A stretch of DNA of 64,000 nucleotides from Streptomyces sp. f51 (GCF_037940415.1 NZ_CP149798.1:7287001-7351000); one strand, 5' to 3'; counted from the stretch's first letter, positions 49,379 to 58,663 are shown. Numbers and translations: made by a program. The notes: a model not told the origin generated them from the sequence alone.

Positions 49379-50093
49379 CGACCGGGTGGAGGAAGAAGAG
49401 ACACGAGCCCGGGTTGAACTCGCCCACCTCGGCGACGAAGTGAAACGTGTCGCCTGCGCCGACGGTGGCGGGGATCTTCTTGCCAGTCAGTTTCAGATCA
49501 AGGACGTTGACGTTCTCGTACTTGAAGGCCGGCCCAACCGCCGTTCTCGGTCCCTTGTCGCCCGGGCCCAGGAGGATGTCGTAGCGGGTGTTGTAGTCAC
49601 CGTGGGGCGCCATGTTCACGATTGAGCCGTCGAAGGCGATCGTCTGGCCCTTGTGGCGGGTCGCGAAGTCCAGGTTGGCGTCGTCGCAGTAATCCGCCTT
49701 CAACAGAGCCGCGAACTTCGGGTTGTTCTGAGGTGTGATCGCTTCGGTGGCAGCAGACTTGGTCGGAGTCGGAGTCGCTGAAGGAGTCGCCGATGGCTTC
49801 TCGTCCGCAGTGGCCGTCGACTTGCCTGCCGCGTCCTTCTTCTCGCCTCCGCCGGTGAGTGCGGCGGCGACGCCGATGACGACGGCCAGGGTTACGAGCA
49901 CGCCGGCCGCCGTGCCGATCAGGCGCCACGGCACCGGCTTCTTCGGCCGCCGGAACTCGAGGGTGGAGCGGAGCGTGCCCTGGGCCCGGTCCACGAGCTC
50001 CCAGCCGTCCTCCTGCATCTTCGAGATCACCCGGCCGTCGGTGCCTCGAACAGCCCGCACGGTCCTGTATTCGTACGTGATCTCGTCGGCCAT
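49362..50093 (-). CDS. DUF4839 membrane-anchored protein
   Basis: A 243-residue protein. Residues 1-50 form a small domain (EYRTVRAVRGTDGRVISKMQ, DGWELVDRAQG) resembling DUF4177-like modules; a membrane helix follows at about 56-80, then a Ser/Thr/Pro-rich linker and an extracytoplasmic DUF4839 domain (AFDGSIVNMAPHGDYNTRYD, VNVLDLKLTGKKIPATVGAG, EFNPGSCLFFLHPVATEVR). Function unknown. ATG 50093 starts the DUF4177-like part. Confidence 0.75.
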   Translation of the reverse strand: MADEITYEYRTVRAVRGTDGRVISKMQEDGWELVDRAQGTLRSTLEFRRPKKPVPWRLIGTAAGVLVTLAVVIGVAAALTGGGEKKDAAGKSTATADEKPSATPSATPTPTKSAATEAITPQNNPKFAALLKADYCDDANLDFATRHKGQTIAFDGSIVNMAPHGDYNTRYDILLGPGDKGPRTAVGPAFKYENVNVLDLKLTGKKIPATVGAGDTFHFVAEVGEFNPGSCLFFLHPVATEVR

Positions 50094-50313
50094 GCGGCTC
50101 GCTGCCCCCTGAATGGACTCTTCTTACCCGTTGCCTCGGCAGCATAAGGGACATCGCGAGGGTCTCGGCGGCATTGATCATCAGCGGCGAACAGGGCCAA
50201 CGTCGCCCGGGCGCGCTTCCGTTATCGGTGCCGCTGACCGGGCCGCGCCGGGAACCGGTCGAGCAATCGGGTTGAGTGGCTGCTTCCCCTCGTATAGCAA
50301 TGCTCTGTGATTC

Positions 50314-50653
50314 ATGGCGAAGCCGGCGTCGCAGGAACTGGTCGGTGAGGCTCTGCTGTGGGGCATCGACCTGCACAGCAGGACCGCTCACATCGGGATC
50401 TCCCTGCGCCCCTCGTTCCGCGGCAGGGGGCTCGGCGTCGATGTTCTGCAAGCGCTGTGCGCATACGGATTCGCCGTACGTGGACTGCACCGCCTTCAGA
50501 TCGAGACCCTCGCGGACAACGCCCCGATGATCGCGGCCGCGACCAGGGCGGGGTTCCGAGGGAACGCTGCGGAGTTCCGCCTGGGTGTACGGCGCCTACG
50601 CGGACGAGGCCATCCTCGGTCTCCTCGCGAACGACTGGACGCCCCGCGCCTGA
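50314..50653 (+). pseudogene. GNAT acetyltransferase remnant (N-terminus lost, C-terminal frameshift)
   Basis: The frame from 50314 gives a RimJ/RimL-type GNAT core: GEALLWGIDLHSRTAHIGIS, SLRPSFRGRGLGVDV and RLQIETLADNAPMIAAATRAGF. The expected first 60-70 residues are missing. After GF the frame shifts near 50560; the true end AWVYGAYADEAILGLLAND continues in another frame to TGA at 50651. At least two lesions make it a pseudogene. It is unrelated in detail to the other GNAT remnant at 23651-24003. Confidence 0.7.
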
Positions 50654-50794
50654 CCAGTGTCAACATGGGCCCGCAGTGGAGCGGACGCGAACCAAGGGCT
50701 GGTCGGCGACCAGGCGGGAACCTGGGCGCCTTGGTTGCCGACCACGAGGGAGTCCCCTCGCACCGACGAGGTCCGCCATGATGCCGTGGTCGAG

Positions 50795-51702
50795 TCATTC
50801 CCCCTGCGTGGTCGCGATCCGCTCGTTCCAGGCCCGCAGCTTCTCCGGGTTGCGCACGCCCCAGATGCGGGTGATCCGGCCGTCCGCGATCTCGAACGCG
50901 GCCACGTTCACGGTCAGGTCCCCGCGCAGCGCCACCAGGCCCGGCCGGCCGTTGACCGACAGGACCCGTAGTTCCATGCCGGGCGCGCGAACGCCGATGT
51001 CCGTGATGTAGCGGGGATCCGCGCGGCGCCCTCCACCGGTCGTAGCGCCGCCCTGGCCAGGCCGCCGCCGTCGGTGACCATCACCGCACGCGGGTCCAGC
51101 AGGCCGACCAGGGCCGGGATGTCCTGTTGCTCCCAAGCCTGTTTGAATTCCCGGATGATTCCCGCCTGCTCGGCGCTGGGTACCGGCGCGGACCGCACGG
51201 CGCGGACGCGGCGGCGTCCCGAGGAGGCCAGCTGTCGGCAGGCGGCCGGTGTGCGCTCCACGATCGCGGCCACGTCGTCGAACGGGTACTGGAAGACGTC
51301 GTGCAGCACGAAGACCACGCGCTCGGCGGGAGTCAACGCCTCCAGCACGACCAGGAAGGCCATGTCCACCGATTCGTCCAGCACGATCCGGTCCGCCGGG
51401 TCGGTCGTTTCGGCTCTGCGGCCCGGCAACTGCGAGGCATCGGGCAGCGGTTCGGGAACCCATTCGCCCACGTACCTCTCGCGTCGCGCACGGGCCGAAC
51501 CCAGCACGTCCAGACAGATGCGGCCCGTCACCGTGGTCAGCCAGGCCCTGGGCGAGGCGACGTTCGCGCGCTGTCCCGGCGTCGACGCGTAATAGCGGGC
51601 GAGCGCTTCCTGTACCGCGTCCTCGGCCTCGGCCAGCGAGCCCAGCATCCGATAGGCGACGTTCGTCAGCCACGGGCGCTCCTGTGCGACGGCGTCGGTC
51701 AC
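50795..51702 (-). pseudogene. ECF41 (SigJ-type) sigma factor with single-base frameshift
   Basis: The first part (GTG 51702 after GAGGGAG) encodes sigma region 2 (YRMLGSLAEAEDAVQEALARYY), the ECF41 linker motif (YVGEWVPEPLPD) and region 4 (LTPAERVVFVLHDVFQYPFDDVA). The C-terminal SnoaL-like domain begins normally (DPRAVMVTDGGGLARAALRP) but at about 51013-51017 one base is lost. The proper continuation RYITDIGVRAPGMELRVLSV and VRNPEKLRAWN is in the next frame, ending at 50795. The shifted product would lack the regulatory end, which in ECF41 controls sigma activity. A sequencing error is possible. Confidence 0.8.
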
Positions 51703-51841
51703 GGTGTCTCCCTCACTCGAACCCGATGGCCCTCATGATCGTTACCGGCCGCGCAAAGGGCAACGGATCGCGGCGCCTCACATTCTCGGCAGCTGTGTCG
51801 TCGTATCCGCGACGGAACACAGACGAGCAGAGGAAGACACC

Positions 51842-52258
51842 GTGGCCACGCAGACCAGCTCCAGGCCGAGCAGCACCTTCTACCCGGCGTTCGTCCGCGT
51901 CGCGGTCGCCGCGCAGACACTGACCTTGTTCTTCCAGGCGGCCACGGCCGGCCTCCTGCTCTCGCACCACCTCGGTGTCCTGCACGCGGTCGGGGCCCGG
52001 GTCATGTACGGCGCGGCCATGCTGTACGTCCTGGCCGCCGTCGTGGCCTGGCGCCCGGGTGGCGGCTCGCCCAGGCCGATCCTCTACGGCACCACGTTCC
52101 TGGTCCTCGCCTCGGTGCAGGTGGTACTCGGCATCACGCACACCGTGAGCCTGCACGTCCCTTTGGGTGTCCTGATGTTCGCCATGAGCTTCTACCGGCT
52201 CGGTCGCGAACTGGAGGACATGGGCCCGGTGTTGCGTCATGATCGTGGCGGGCGGTAG
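51842..52258 (+). CDS. Small four-helix membrane protein
   Basis: A 138-residue protein with about four membrane helices (FVRVAVAAQTLTLFFQAATAG, VGARVMYGAAMLYVLAAVVAW, ILYGTTFLVLASVQVVLGIT, LGVLMFAMSFYRLG). His residues in helices (LLSHHLGVLHAVG, GITHTVSLHVP) could bind heme, as in cytochrome-b-like proteins, but this is a guess. GTG 51842 follows GAGGAAG. It is divergent from the broken ECF41 sigma gene, whose type usually controls one neighbouring gene. Confidence 0.65.
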   Translation: MATQTSSRPSSTFYPAFVRVAVAAQTLTLFFQAATAGLLLSHHLGVLHAVGARVMYGAAMLYVLAAVVAWRPGGGSPRPILYGTTFLVLASVQVVLGITHTVSLHVPLGVLMFAMSFYRLGRELEDMGPVLRHDRGGR

Positions 52259-52340
52259 AACGCGCCGGTGTCAGGATCGACGGTCCGGTTCGACGCGGTC
52301 CCACCTTCGAGTCGCGGTCTCAGCTTCCATGGGAGGCACG

Positions 52341-52748
52341 GTGCAACGCAAGACTGTCGCGGTCCAGGGGGATCGCGTTTCGGAGTGGGGTTGGTTCCTG
52401 GCCTGGCTCGCGGTCGGCGCGTGTCTGGCCCTCGGGCTCGCCGCGCTGCTGTCGGTGGGGTTGGCCTTGATCGCCCTGTCCGCCGTGGCCGCGGTCCTCC
52501 TGCTCCGGAAGGGGCACAGAAATGCCCTGGTCGGAGGCGTCGCGGGCCTGGCATTGCCGCTCTTCTACCTCGCCTACCTGAATCGGGGCGGTCCGGGCGA
52601 CGTGTGCCACTCCACGGCCGAGGGGAGTACGTGCACCGAGGAGTACGCGCCGATGCCGTTCCTGATCGCCGGTTGCCTCCTGTTCGCCACCGGCCTTGTG
52701 ATCTTTCTCGTGCTCGATCGCCGGCGCCGGGGCACGCACCAACCTTGA
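52341..52748 (+). CDS. Small membrane protein of unknown function
   Basis: A 135-residue protein with about four membrane helices (WFLAWLAVGACLALGLAALL, VGLALIALSAVAAVLLL, ALVGGVAGLALPLFYLAYLN, PFLIAGCLLFATGLVIFLVL) and two Cys in the extracytoplasmic loop (GDVCHSTAEGSTCTEEY), perhaps a disulfide. It looks like other short Streptomyces membrane proteins without assigned function. Start uncertain: GTG 52341 has GGGAGG just upstream, ATG 52329 lies before it. Confidence 0.6.
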   Translation: MQRKTVAVQGDRVSEWGWFLAWLAVGACLALGLAALLSVGLALIALSAVAAVLLLRKGHRNALVGGVAGLALPLFYLAYLNRGGPGDVCHSTAEGSTCTEEYAPMPFLIAGCLLFATGLVIFLVLDRRRRGTHQP

Positions 52749-52784
52749 ACTCGGCCGCGGGGAAGCGGCCCGGACCCGGACCCG

Positions 52785-53630
52785 TCAGCTCTGCTTGGCG
52801 GCCAGTTCGTAGTCGCCGATGAGGTCGCCGAGCAGGGTGCCCGCGAGGATGTCGCTCGGGACGTGACCCGCCATGTAGACGCGGGAGTAGACGACCTCGT
52901 CCTGCATCCAGCGGTAGTCCTGGGCGCGGTGCGGGGCGAACGCGCCGAGCAGGGTGACCGCGGCGGCGGAGCGGGCGGCGTGGCGGGAAGGGTAGGAGTA
53001 CGGGCCCTTGGTGCCGGGGGTGATGTGCTTGTCGGGGCGCAGGCTCGGGTCGAGGACGAAGGGGGCGGGCTGCTGGTCGCGTGCGGCGAGCTGGTCGCTG
53101 ATGGTCTTGGCCAGGCCCAGGGCCGACTTGAGCCGCGCCTTCTCGTCCGTGCCCTTGGCGGTGGAGACGAGTTCACGCTGGTCGTGCTGGTACAGCTTCC
53201 AGATGTCCTTCTTGCCGTAGAGCTCCAGCCAGGTGGCCGCCTTCTTCCCCGGGGCGGTGCGGATCTTGGCGAGGTCCTGGACGTCGTGGAGTTCGGCGGT
53301 GCGCGCGGTGGCCGAGGGCGGTGCTGGAATCTGTGCGGCGACCCACGCGGTGAACGCCTTGTCGTCCCGCGTCGTCCCGTGCTGGGCGGTCCACCGGGTG
53401 AAGAGGGCGTCCGCCCGCGTGCGCTGGGCGGCGACCTGCCGGCCGAGGGGCGTGATCGTCGCGTCGGCGAAGAGCGTGGGCGGCGGGTTCTTGCCGATCA
53501 CGGCGGTCGCTCCGGGGCTTCCGGTGACGACGGCGGCGAGTTCGGGGCGGATCAGGCCGACGGAGGCCACGGCGACGGCGGTGACGGCGATCGCGGCGTA
53601 CGGCCACCTGATCTTGCGCAGGGCGTTCAT
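52785..53630 (-). CDS. PAP2-superfamily phosphatase/haloperoxidase-like protein
   Basis: A 281-residue protein with an N-terminal signal anchor (WPYAAIAVTAVAVASVGLI), a helical domain and the PAP2 motifs YSYPSRHAARSAA and SRVYMAGHVPSDILAG, with the nucleophile His in AGHVPSD. It probably hydrolyses a phosphate ester or polyphosphate outside the membrane. ATG 53630 overlaps the VTC stop as ATGA. It is the third gene of the DUF4956-VTC-PAP2 operon. Confidence 0.85.
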   Translation of the reverse strand: MNALRKIRWPYAAIAVTAVAVASVGLIRPELAAVVTGSPGATAVIGKNPPPTLFADATITPLGRQVAAQRTRADALFTRWTAQHGTTRDDKAFTAWVAAQIPAPPSATARTAELHDVQDLAKIRTAPGKKAATWLELYGKKDIWKLYQHDQRELVSTAKGTDEKARLKSALGLAKTISDQLAARDQQPAPFVLDPSLRPDKHITPGTKGPYSYPSRHAARSAAAVTLLGAFAPHRAQDYRWMQDEVVYSRVYMAGHVPSDILAGTLLGDLIGDYELAAKQS

Positions 53631-54451
53631 GCGACGGGGGTCCCTTCGAGGAGCGGTGCCGGCGTGCGGTGCGGGCCGGCGTCGAAACGGGTGCGGGCGA
53701 GACGGCGTATGTCGTTGTCGGGGAGCCCGGGGGTGAGCAGGGACTGGCCCACGAGGTACTTGCTGAGGGAGACCGGCCGGACACCCAGGCTCAGCAGCAT
53801 CCGGTCGGCGGGGGCGGGACGGGCGCCGCCCTTGGTCTCGACGAGGACGAAGTCCGGGTCGAGGGCGGCCGAACGGTCACCGTGATGGCAGGTGAGCACG
53901 CCGTCGAGGGTGACGCGGGTGCCGTGATGCAGGTCGGCGAGGGCCGCGCGGAGGTAGCGGATCTCCGTGGTGGCGACGAGGTCCTCGGCGCGGACGGGGA
54001 TCTCCGATCCGGCGAGCACCCGGTCCACGAAGGCGGACGCCTCCTCGTCGAGCCGGCCGTACCGCTCCGCCGGGGCCCGCAGCGCGTGCTTGACCGTCGC
54101 GCCACGGCCGTCCTTGGTCTTGACCTCCACCCGGCACAGCCCGTCCTCCGCGTACAGGCGGGTCCGCACCTTCCAGCGGCGGCGGCGCCCCTGCGCATGG
54201 GCGCGCCAGGCGCCGAGCCGGGGGGTGTCGAAGTAGGTGCTGTGGTAGGTGGTGGTACGGCGGCCTTCGAGGTCCAGGATCCGGTGGCTGTCGGCCAGTT
54301 GCCCGACCAGGCGGCGGGCGAGGCCGAGGGGCACGAGGTACTTGCGGTCGGTGCGGTGCTGGAGGGCCGCGGCCGCGTCGACCTCGGCGAGTGTCGCGCC
54401 GTGCGGAAGTGCGAGGCCGAGCGCCCGGGCGAACGTGTTCGCGGGAGTCAC
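53627..54451 (-). CDS. VTC-domain polyphosphate polymerase-like protein
   Basis: A 274-residue protein of the VTC (CYTH-like tunnel) family, with RTDRKYLVPLGLARRLVGQL, YFDTPRLGAW, KVRTRLYAEDGLCRVEVKTK and DPDFVLVETKG. Basic and acidic residues on the strands fit the triphosphate tunnel of yeast Vtc4, which makes polyphosphate from ATP. Start GTG 54451 overlaps the DUF4956 stop as GTGA. The bacterial role may be polyphosphate synthesis or another nucleotidyl activity. Confidence 0.85.
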   Translation of the reverse strand: MTPANTFARALGLALPHGATLAEVDAAAALQHRTDRKYLVPLGLARRLVGQLADSHRILDLEGRRTTTYHSTYFDTPRLGAWRAHAQGRRRRWKVRTRLYAEDGLCRVEVKTKDGRGATVKHALRAPAERYGRLDEEASAFVDRVLAGSEIPVRAEDLVATTEIRYLRAALADLHHGTRVTLDGVLTCHHGDRSAALDPDFVLVETKGGARPAPADRMLLSLGVRPVSLSKYLVGQSLLTPGLPDNDIRRLARTRFDAGPHRTPAPLLEGTPVA

Positions 54452-55140
54452 TGGACGCTCTCGGCTTCCCTGGCAGTGGGCACCTCGGGCTCGCCGACCG
54501 CGGGGATCTCGGTGGTCTGTGCGGGCTGCCCCGGTTCGAGGGGGAAGCGGGCCGCGACCCGGGTCGTCTCGCGTACGTAGTCGACCTCGTCGACCTCCAC
54601 CGTGAGGGGCACCCGGCCGAAGCGGGCCGCGACGTCCCACAGGACGTCGGACTCGTCGCCGTAGGTCCGGTCGAGGGTGAGTTTGACGACGCGGGTCGGG
54701 TTGTACGTCCGAGGGTCGTCGACCAGAAGCACCGCCACCAGCACGAGGACGTCGAGCCCGATGGCGAGCCAGCTGGCGCGCTGCGGAAGCCCGTTGCACA
54801 GCGCGATGACCAGCGCGGCGAAGGTGTAGGCGACGTCCCGGAGAGTGAACGCCGCGCTGCGCAGCCGGACGAGGGAGAGGATGCCGAACAGACCGAAGCC
54901 GACCCCGGTCGGGAACTTGCCCGCGCTGATCGCGCTCATCGCGGCGAACAGGCCGATGTTCAGCGCGGTCAGGACGAGCGGCATCTCCTGGGCGCTGCGG
55001 CGGCGCCGGTAGAGCCAGCCGACCAGGATCAGCAGGGCTATGACGTCGAGGGCGCCTCGCGTCACCAGGTCGATCGGGGAGAGGTGGTTCGTGATCCCCT
55101 TGGCGGCGAGCACCGATGCCACCGTGTACGGCGCGTGCAT
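54448..55140 (-). CDS. DUF4956 membrane protein
   Basis: A 230-residue protein with four or so N-terminal helices (DVIALLILVGWLYR, ALNIGLFAAMSAIS, GFGLFGILSLVRLRS, TFAALVIALCNGL, GLDVLVLVAVLLV) and a cytoplasmic C-terminal domain (RTYNPTRVVKLTLDRTYGDES, RVPLTVEVDEVDYVRETTRV). DUF4956 genes commonly sit beside VTC genes. ATG 55140 follows GGAAGGAA. First gene of the operon; its promoter lies in the 255-base spacer shared with the response regulator. Confidence 0.85.
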   Translation of the reverse strand: MHAPYTVASVLAAKGITNHLSPIDLVTRGALDVIALLILVGWLYRRRRSAQEMPLVLTALNIGLFAAMSAISAGKFPTGVGFGLFGILSLVRLRSAAFTLRDVAYTFAALVIALCNGLPQRASWLAIGLDVLVLVAVLLVDDPRTYNPTRVVKLTLDRTYGDESDVLWDVAARFGRVPLTVEVDEVDYVRETTRVAARFPLEPGQPAQTTEIPAVGEPEVPTAREAESVQ

Positions 55141-55276
55141 GGCAGTTCCTTCCGCGCGGCGCATCGAGCGGCGGACCTGCCCAGGTCCGCGGAGCACCGC
55201 GACGCGAGGAACGCTAGAGACGGCGCATGAACAGACCATGAAGGCTTCCGAGCGGCCGGCGCCCCGCGCCCGCCAC

Positions 55277-55340
55277 GGATGATCCCGGTCCCGGCACGGA
55301 TGATCCCGGTCCCGGCACCGGATGATCTCGTTCCCGGCAC
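55277..55340. repeat. 21-22-bp tandem repeat, three units
   Basis: Three units beginning GGATGAT, typified by GGATGATCCCGGTCCCGGCA, lie between the divergent DUF4956 operon and the response regulator gene. They sit about 55-120 bases upstream of the regulator start and could overlap its promoter. Confidence 0.75.
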
Positions 55341-55395
55341 CGGGTGGTCGTGGGCCCGGTTCGGAGGCGTCGCGGGCCCGGTTAGCCTGACCGTC

Positions 55396-56067
55396 ATGCA
55401 CTGCCTGGTCGTCGACGACGAGACCCGCCTGACCGATCTGGTCGTCCGCTACCTCAGCGAGTCCGGCCACACCGCCGAGGGCCGCTACGACGGCCCCTCC
55501 GGGCTCTCCGCCGCGCGCGACCCCCGCCTGGACGCGGTGGTCCTGGACGTCATGCTCCCCGGCCTCGACGGCGTCGAGGTGTGCCGTTCCCTGCGGAGCG
55601 AGGGCATCGACGTCCCCGTGATCCTGCTGACCGCCCGTGGTGACGTGAGCGAGCGGGTCGCCGGCCTCGACGCGGGCGCCGACGACTACGTGGTCAAGCC
55701 CTTCGCGATGGAGGAACTGCTGGCCCGGCTGCGCGCGATATCGCGGCGCCGCCCCGACCCGGCGGGCCGCCTGCGCGCCGACGATCTCGTCCTGGACCCC
55801 GAACAGCAGCGGGCCTGGCGCGGTGACCGCGAACTCGATCTGTCGCGGCGGGAGTTCGCTGTCCTGCGGGTGCTGATGGAGAACGCCGGCCGGGTCGTCT
55901 CACGCCTCCAGCTCCTCGACGAGGTCTGGGACGGCGAGACCGATTTGCGCAGCAACGCCATCGACGTCCATGTCTCCAAGGTCCGGGCCAAGGTCGACCG
56001 TGCCTTCGGCCGGGACACGATCACCACCCTGCGCGGCCGTGGCTACCGCCTGGAGACCACCCCGTGA
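55396..56067 (+). CDS. OmpR-family response regulator
   Basis: A 223-residue regulator. Receiver domain with phospho-acceptor Asp51 (VVLDVMLPG) and Lys in VVKPF, then an OmpR winged helix (LDLSRREFAVLRVLMENAGRV, NAIDVHVSKVRAKV, TLRGRGYRLE). It is coupled by GTGA to the histidine kinase gene. The divergent DUF4956-VTC-PAP2 operon is a likely target, by position only. Confidence 0.92.
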   Translation: MHCLVVDDETRLTDLVVRYLSESGHTAEGRYDGPSGLSAARDPRLDAVVLDVMLPGLDGVEVCRSLRSEGIDVPVILLTARGDVSERVAGLDAGADDYVVKPFAMEELLARLRAISRRRPDPAGRLRADDLVLDPEQQRAWRGDRELDLSRREFAVLRVLMENAGRVVSRLQLLDEVWDGETDLRSNAIDVHVSKVRAKVDRAFGRDTITTLRGRGYRLETTP

Positions 56068-57476
56068 CACGGTCGCCCGGACGGCTCCTCACCCGGTTCC
56101 AGCGGCTGCCCGTCGTGGGCCGCCTGGTGCTCGCCGTCGCCCTGGCCATGACGTTCGTCCTCGTCGGCGCCGCGGGTCTGGTCTACTGGCGTGTCGAGAC
56201 GGCTCTGGACGGCCAGCTGGACGAGGACCTCGCCGCCTACCAGCACACCCTCGACCGGGCCGTGCGGAGCGGCCAGGATCTGCCGGCCGGCCCGAACGGC
56301 AGCCTGGGCCAGGTCCTCGACAGGCACGGCCGGATCCTGCGTGCCGGCGCCGCCGTCCGCGATCAGCCCCTGCTCACCCCGGCCGAAAGCGCCGCCGCAG
56401 CACACGGAGCCGTCGTCCGGCGCGACATCGGCGCGCTGCTGCCCATCACCGCCGGCACCCTGCGGCTGCGCGCACAGCACGTCACCGTCGGCGGACAGCC
56501 GCGCATCGTCGTCGCGGCCGTCCAGCGCGGCCACCGCGACGAGGCGCTGCGAGAGCTCCTCGCCCAGCTCGCCTTCGCCTCCGGGCTCACCCTGCTGGCC
56601 GCTTCGTACGTCGGCTACCGCACCGCCCGCGCCGCTCTGCGCCCCGTCGAGCGGTACCGCCTGGGTGCCGCCGCCCTCGCCGCGGGCGCCGACGCGTCCC
56701 CCGGTCTGCGGCTGGAGGTGCCGACCGACCGCGACGACGAGATCACCCGGCTCGGGCACACCCTGAACCGCATGCTCGACCGGCTGGCCGCCTCCGCCGC
56801 CCGCGAGCATCAGTTCATCGCGGACGCCAGCCATGAACTGCGCACCCCGCTCACCCTCATGCGGGCCGAACTCGACGTCGCCCTGCACCGGCCCCGTACC
56901 GCCGAGGAACTGACCGAGACGCTGCGAGCCGTCGACGCGGAGGCACGCCGTCTGGTCACCCTCGCCAACGCACTCCTCGACCTCGAACAACTCGGCAGCG
57001 GCGAACGCATCCAACGTGTCCCGATCGCTCTCGACCGCCTCCTCGACGACACCTGCGCGCAGTACCGGACCGCCGCCGAACGCGACGGCCGCACCCTGAC
57101 CGTCCTGTACGACCACGCCACCGTGCGGGTCGACCCCCGCTGGCTGGAACCGGCCGTGGGCACCCTCCTGGACAACGCCCTGCGCCACGGCCGCGGCGCC
57201 ATCACGGTGAACGTCCGGGCACGGGACGGCCGTCTGCTCCTGTCGGTCTCCGACGAGGGCGCAGGCTTCCCGCCGGACTTCCTGCCGCACGCCTTCGACC
57301 GGTTCAGCCGCGCCGAGGCGAGCCGCACCACACCCGGCGCGGGACTGGGCCTGGCCCTCGTGGCCGCGGTCGCCGCCTCGCACGGCGGGACGGCCCACGC
57401 CGAGAACGTCCCACCAGCGACCACGGGAACCGAAGGAACCACAGGAGCCACGATCACCCTCGACGTGCCCTGCTGA
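56064..57476 (+). CDS. Sensor histidine kinase paired with the OmpR regulator
   Basis: A 470-residue kinase. Helix 1 at about 20-45 (LVLAVALAMTFVLVGAAGLVYW), extracytoplasmic sensor to about 165, helix 2 (LAFASGLTLLAASYVGY), HAMP, HisKA with His257 in ADASHELRTPLTLM, and the ATPase domain with LDNALRHGRG, SDEGAGFPPDF and GAGLGLALV. All key residues are present. GTG 56064 overlaps the regulator stop. Confidence 0.92.
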   Translation: MTRSPGRLLTRFQRLPVVGRLVLAVALAMTFVLVGAAGLVYWRVETALDGQLDEDLAAYQHTLDRAVRSGQDLPAGPNGSLGQVLDRHGRILRAGAAVRDQPLLTPAESAAAAHGAVVRRDIGALLPITAGTLRLRAQHVTVGGQPRIVVAAVQRGHRDEALRELLAQLAFASGLTLLAASYVGYRTARAALRPVERYRLGAAALAAGADASPGLRLEVPTDRDDEITRLGHTLNRMLDRLAASAAREHQFIADASHELRTPLTLMRAELDVALHRPRTAEELTETLRAVDAEARRLVTLANALLDLEQLGSGERIQRVPIALDRLLDDTCAQYRTAAERDGRTLTVLYDHATVRVDPRWLEPAVGTLLDNALRHGRGAITVNVRARDGRLLLSVSDEGAGFPPDFLPHAFDRFSRAEASRTTPGAGLGLALVAAVAASHGGTAHAENVPPATTGTEGTTGATITLDVPC

Positions 57477-57481
57477 GCCGG

Positions 57482-58663
57482 TCAGCGGGAGGCACGCACC
57501 CCGGCGGCCCGTCGTACGAGACCGACCGCGGGAGCGATGGCCAACAGCGCGGCCAGGGTCGCGTAACCGTGGTCGAGGGTCGTGAGGGTGGCGACTCCGG
57601 CGACGAGCAACGGGCCTCCGGCGTCGCCGAGTTCGCGGCCGAGCTCGGCGGCACCCATGGTCTGGCCCAGCCGTTCCACGGGGGTCGAGGCGGCCAGGGC
57701 CGCGAAGCCGAGCGGGGTGATCAGGCCGGTTCCGGCGCCGATCAGGGCCGCGCCGGACAGCACTCCCGCCACCCCCGGCAGGGTCGCGCAGCCCAGACCG
57801 GCGGCGGTGAGCAGCAGCCCCGCCATGATCCCGCCCCGCGCGGTCAGACGCCCGGCGTCCAGGGCGCGTCCGGCCCGGGGCTGGACGACGGCGGCGCAGG
57901 CCGCGAGCACCGACACCGCCGCACCCGTGGCGACCGTGTCCAGGCCCGCCGCCCGGCCCGAGACGGGCAGGAAGCCGACCCCGACGGACAGGGCGGCCGT
58001 CGCGGCGGCCAGAGCCGCGGTCGGGCGGAGGAAGTCCGGATGAGCGAGCCGCCTGGCCAGACCCAGCACCGTCTGCCGGGCCTTCGGCAGCGGCGGCACC
58101 ACGGGAACGGCGAGCGCCGCCCAGACGGCGACGGCCGCGCCGAGCAGCGCGAGGACGACGAACAGCAGCCTCAGGCCGCCGGTCCACACGAGGACACCGC
58201 CGAGCAACGGGCCCAGCGTGTAGCCGACGGACTTGTAGAAGCCGTAACTGCCGTAGGCCCTGCCGTGCTTCGCCGCCGGGTTGAGCCGGGCGACCAGCGC
58301 GGAGGCGGAGGGAGAGAAGGCGGACGCGGCGGCGCCCTGCCCGAGACGCGCCGCCCACAGCAGGCCGGGGCTGTCCGCCACCGCGTACACGGCGGACGCG
58401 GCGGCGAACGCGACGAGCCCGCCGAGCAGGACCGGACGGGCCCCGACGCGGTCCGCCAGCGTGCCGAAGACCGGCTTGAGCAACACCTCGGCCCCGTCGT
58501 ACAGGGCGAGCAGACCGCCGAGCGCCATCAGCGAGGTGACCGTGCCGCCGCCGAGGTTCGCGGCGATGCCGTGCGCGCCGAACGCGGTGGTGAACCCGGC
58601 CGCGTACAACGGCCACATCTGCCACGCAGGGGCCAGCTGGGGGGCACTGGGGGTGCTGGTCAT
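57482..58663 (-). CDS. MFS transporter
   Basis: A 393-residue 12-helix MFS protein. Motif A region KPVFGTLADRVGARPVLLGG between helices 2 and 3, and GQGAAASAFSPSASALVARL in helices 4-5. Likely a drug or metabolite exporter; substrate unknown. ATG 58663 follows GGAACGGAG. It is convergent with the histidine kinase, 5 bases apart, so functional linkage is uncertain. Confidence 0.85.
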   Translation of the reverse strand: MTSTPSAPQLAPAWQMWPLYAAGFTTAFGAHGIAANLGGGTVTSLMALGGLLALYDGAEVLLKPVFGTLADRVGARPVLLGGLVAFAAASAVYAVADSPGLLWAARLGQGAAASAFSPSASALVARLNPAAKHGRAYGSYGFYKSVGYTLGPLLGGVLVWTGGLRLLFVVLALLGAAVAVWAALAVPVVPPLPKARQTVLGLARRLAHPDFLRPTAALAAATAALSVGVGFLPVSGRAAGLDTVATGAAVSVLAACAAVVQPRAGRALDAGRLTARGGIMAGLLLTAAGLGCATLPGVAGVLSGAALIGAGTGLITPLGFAALAASTPVERLGQTMGAAELGRELGDAGGPLLVAGVATLTTLDHGYATLAALLAIAPAVGLVRRAAGVRASR

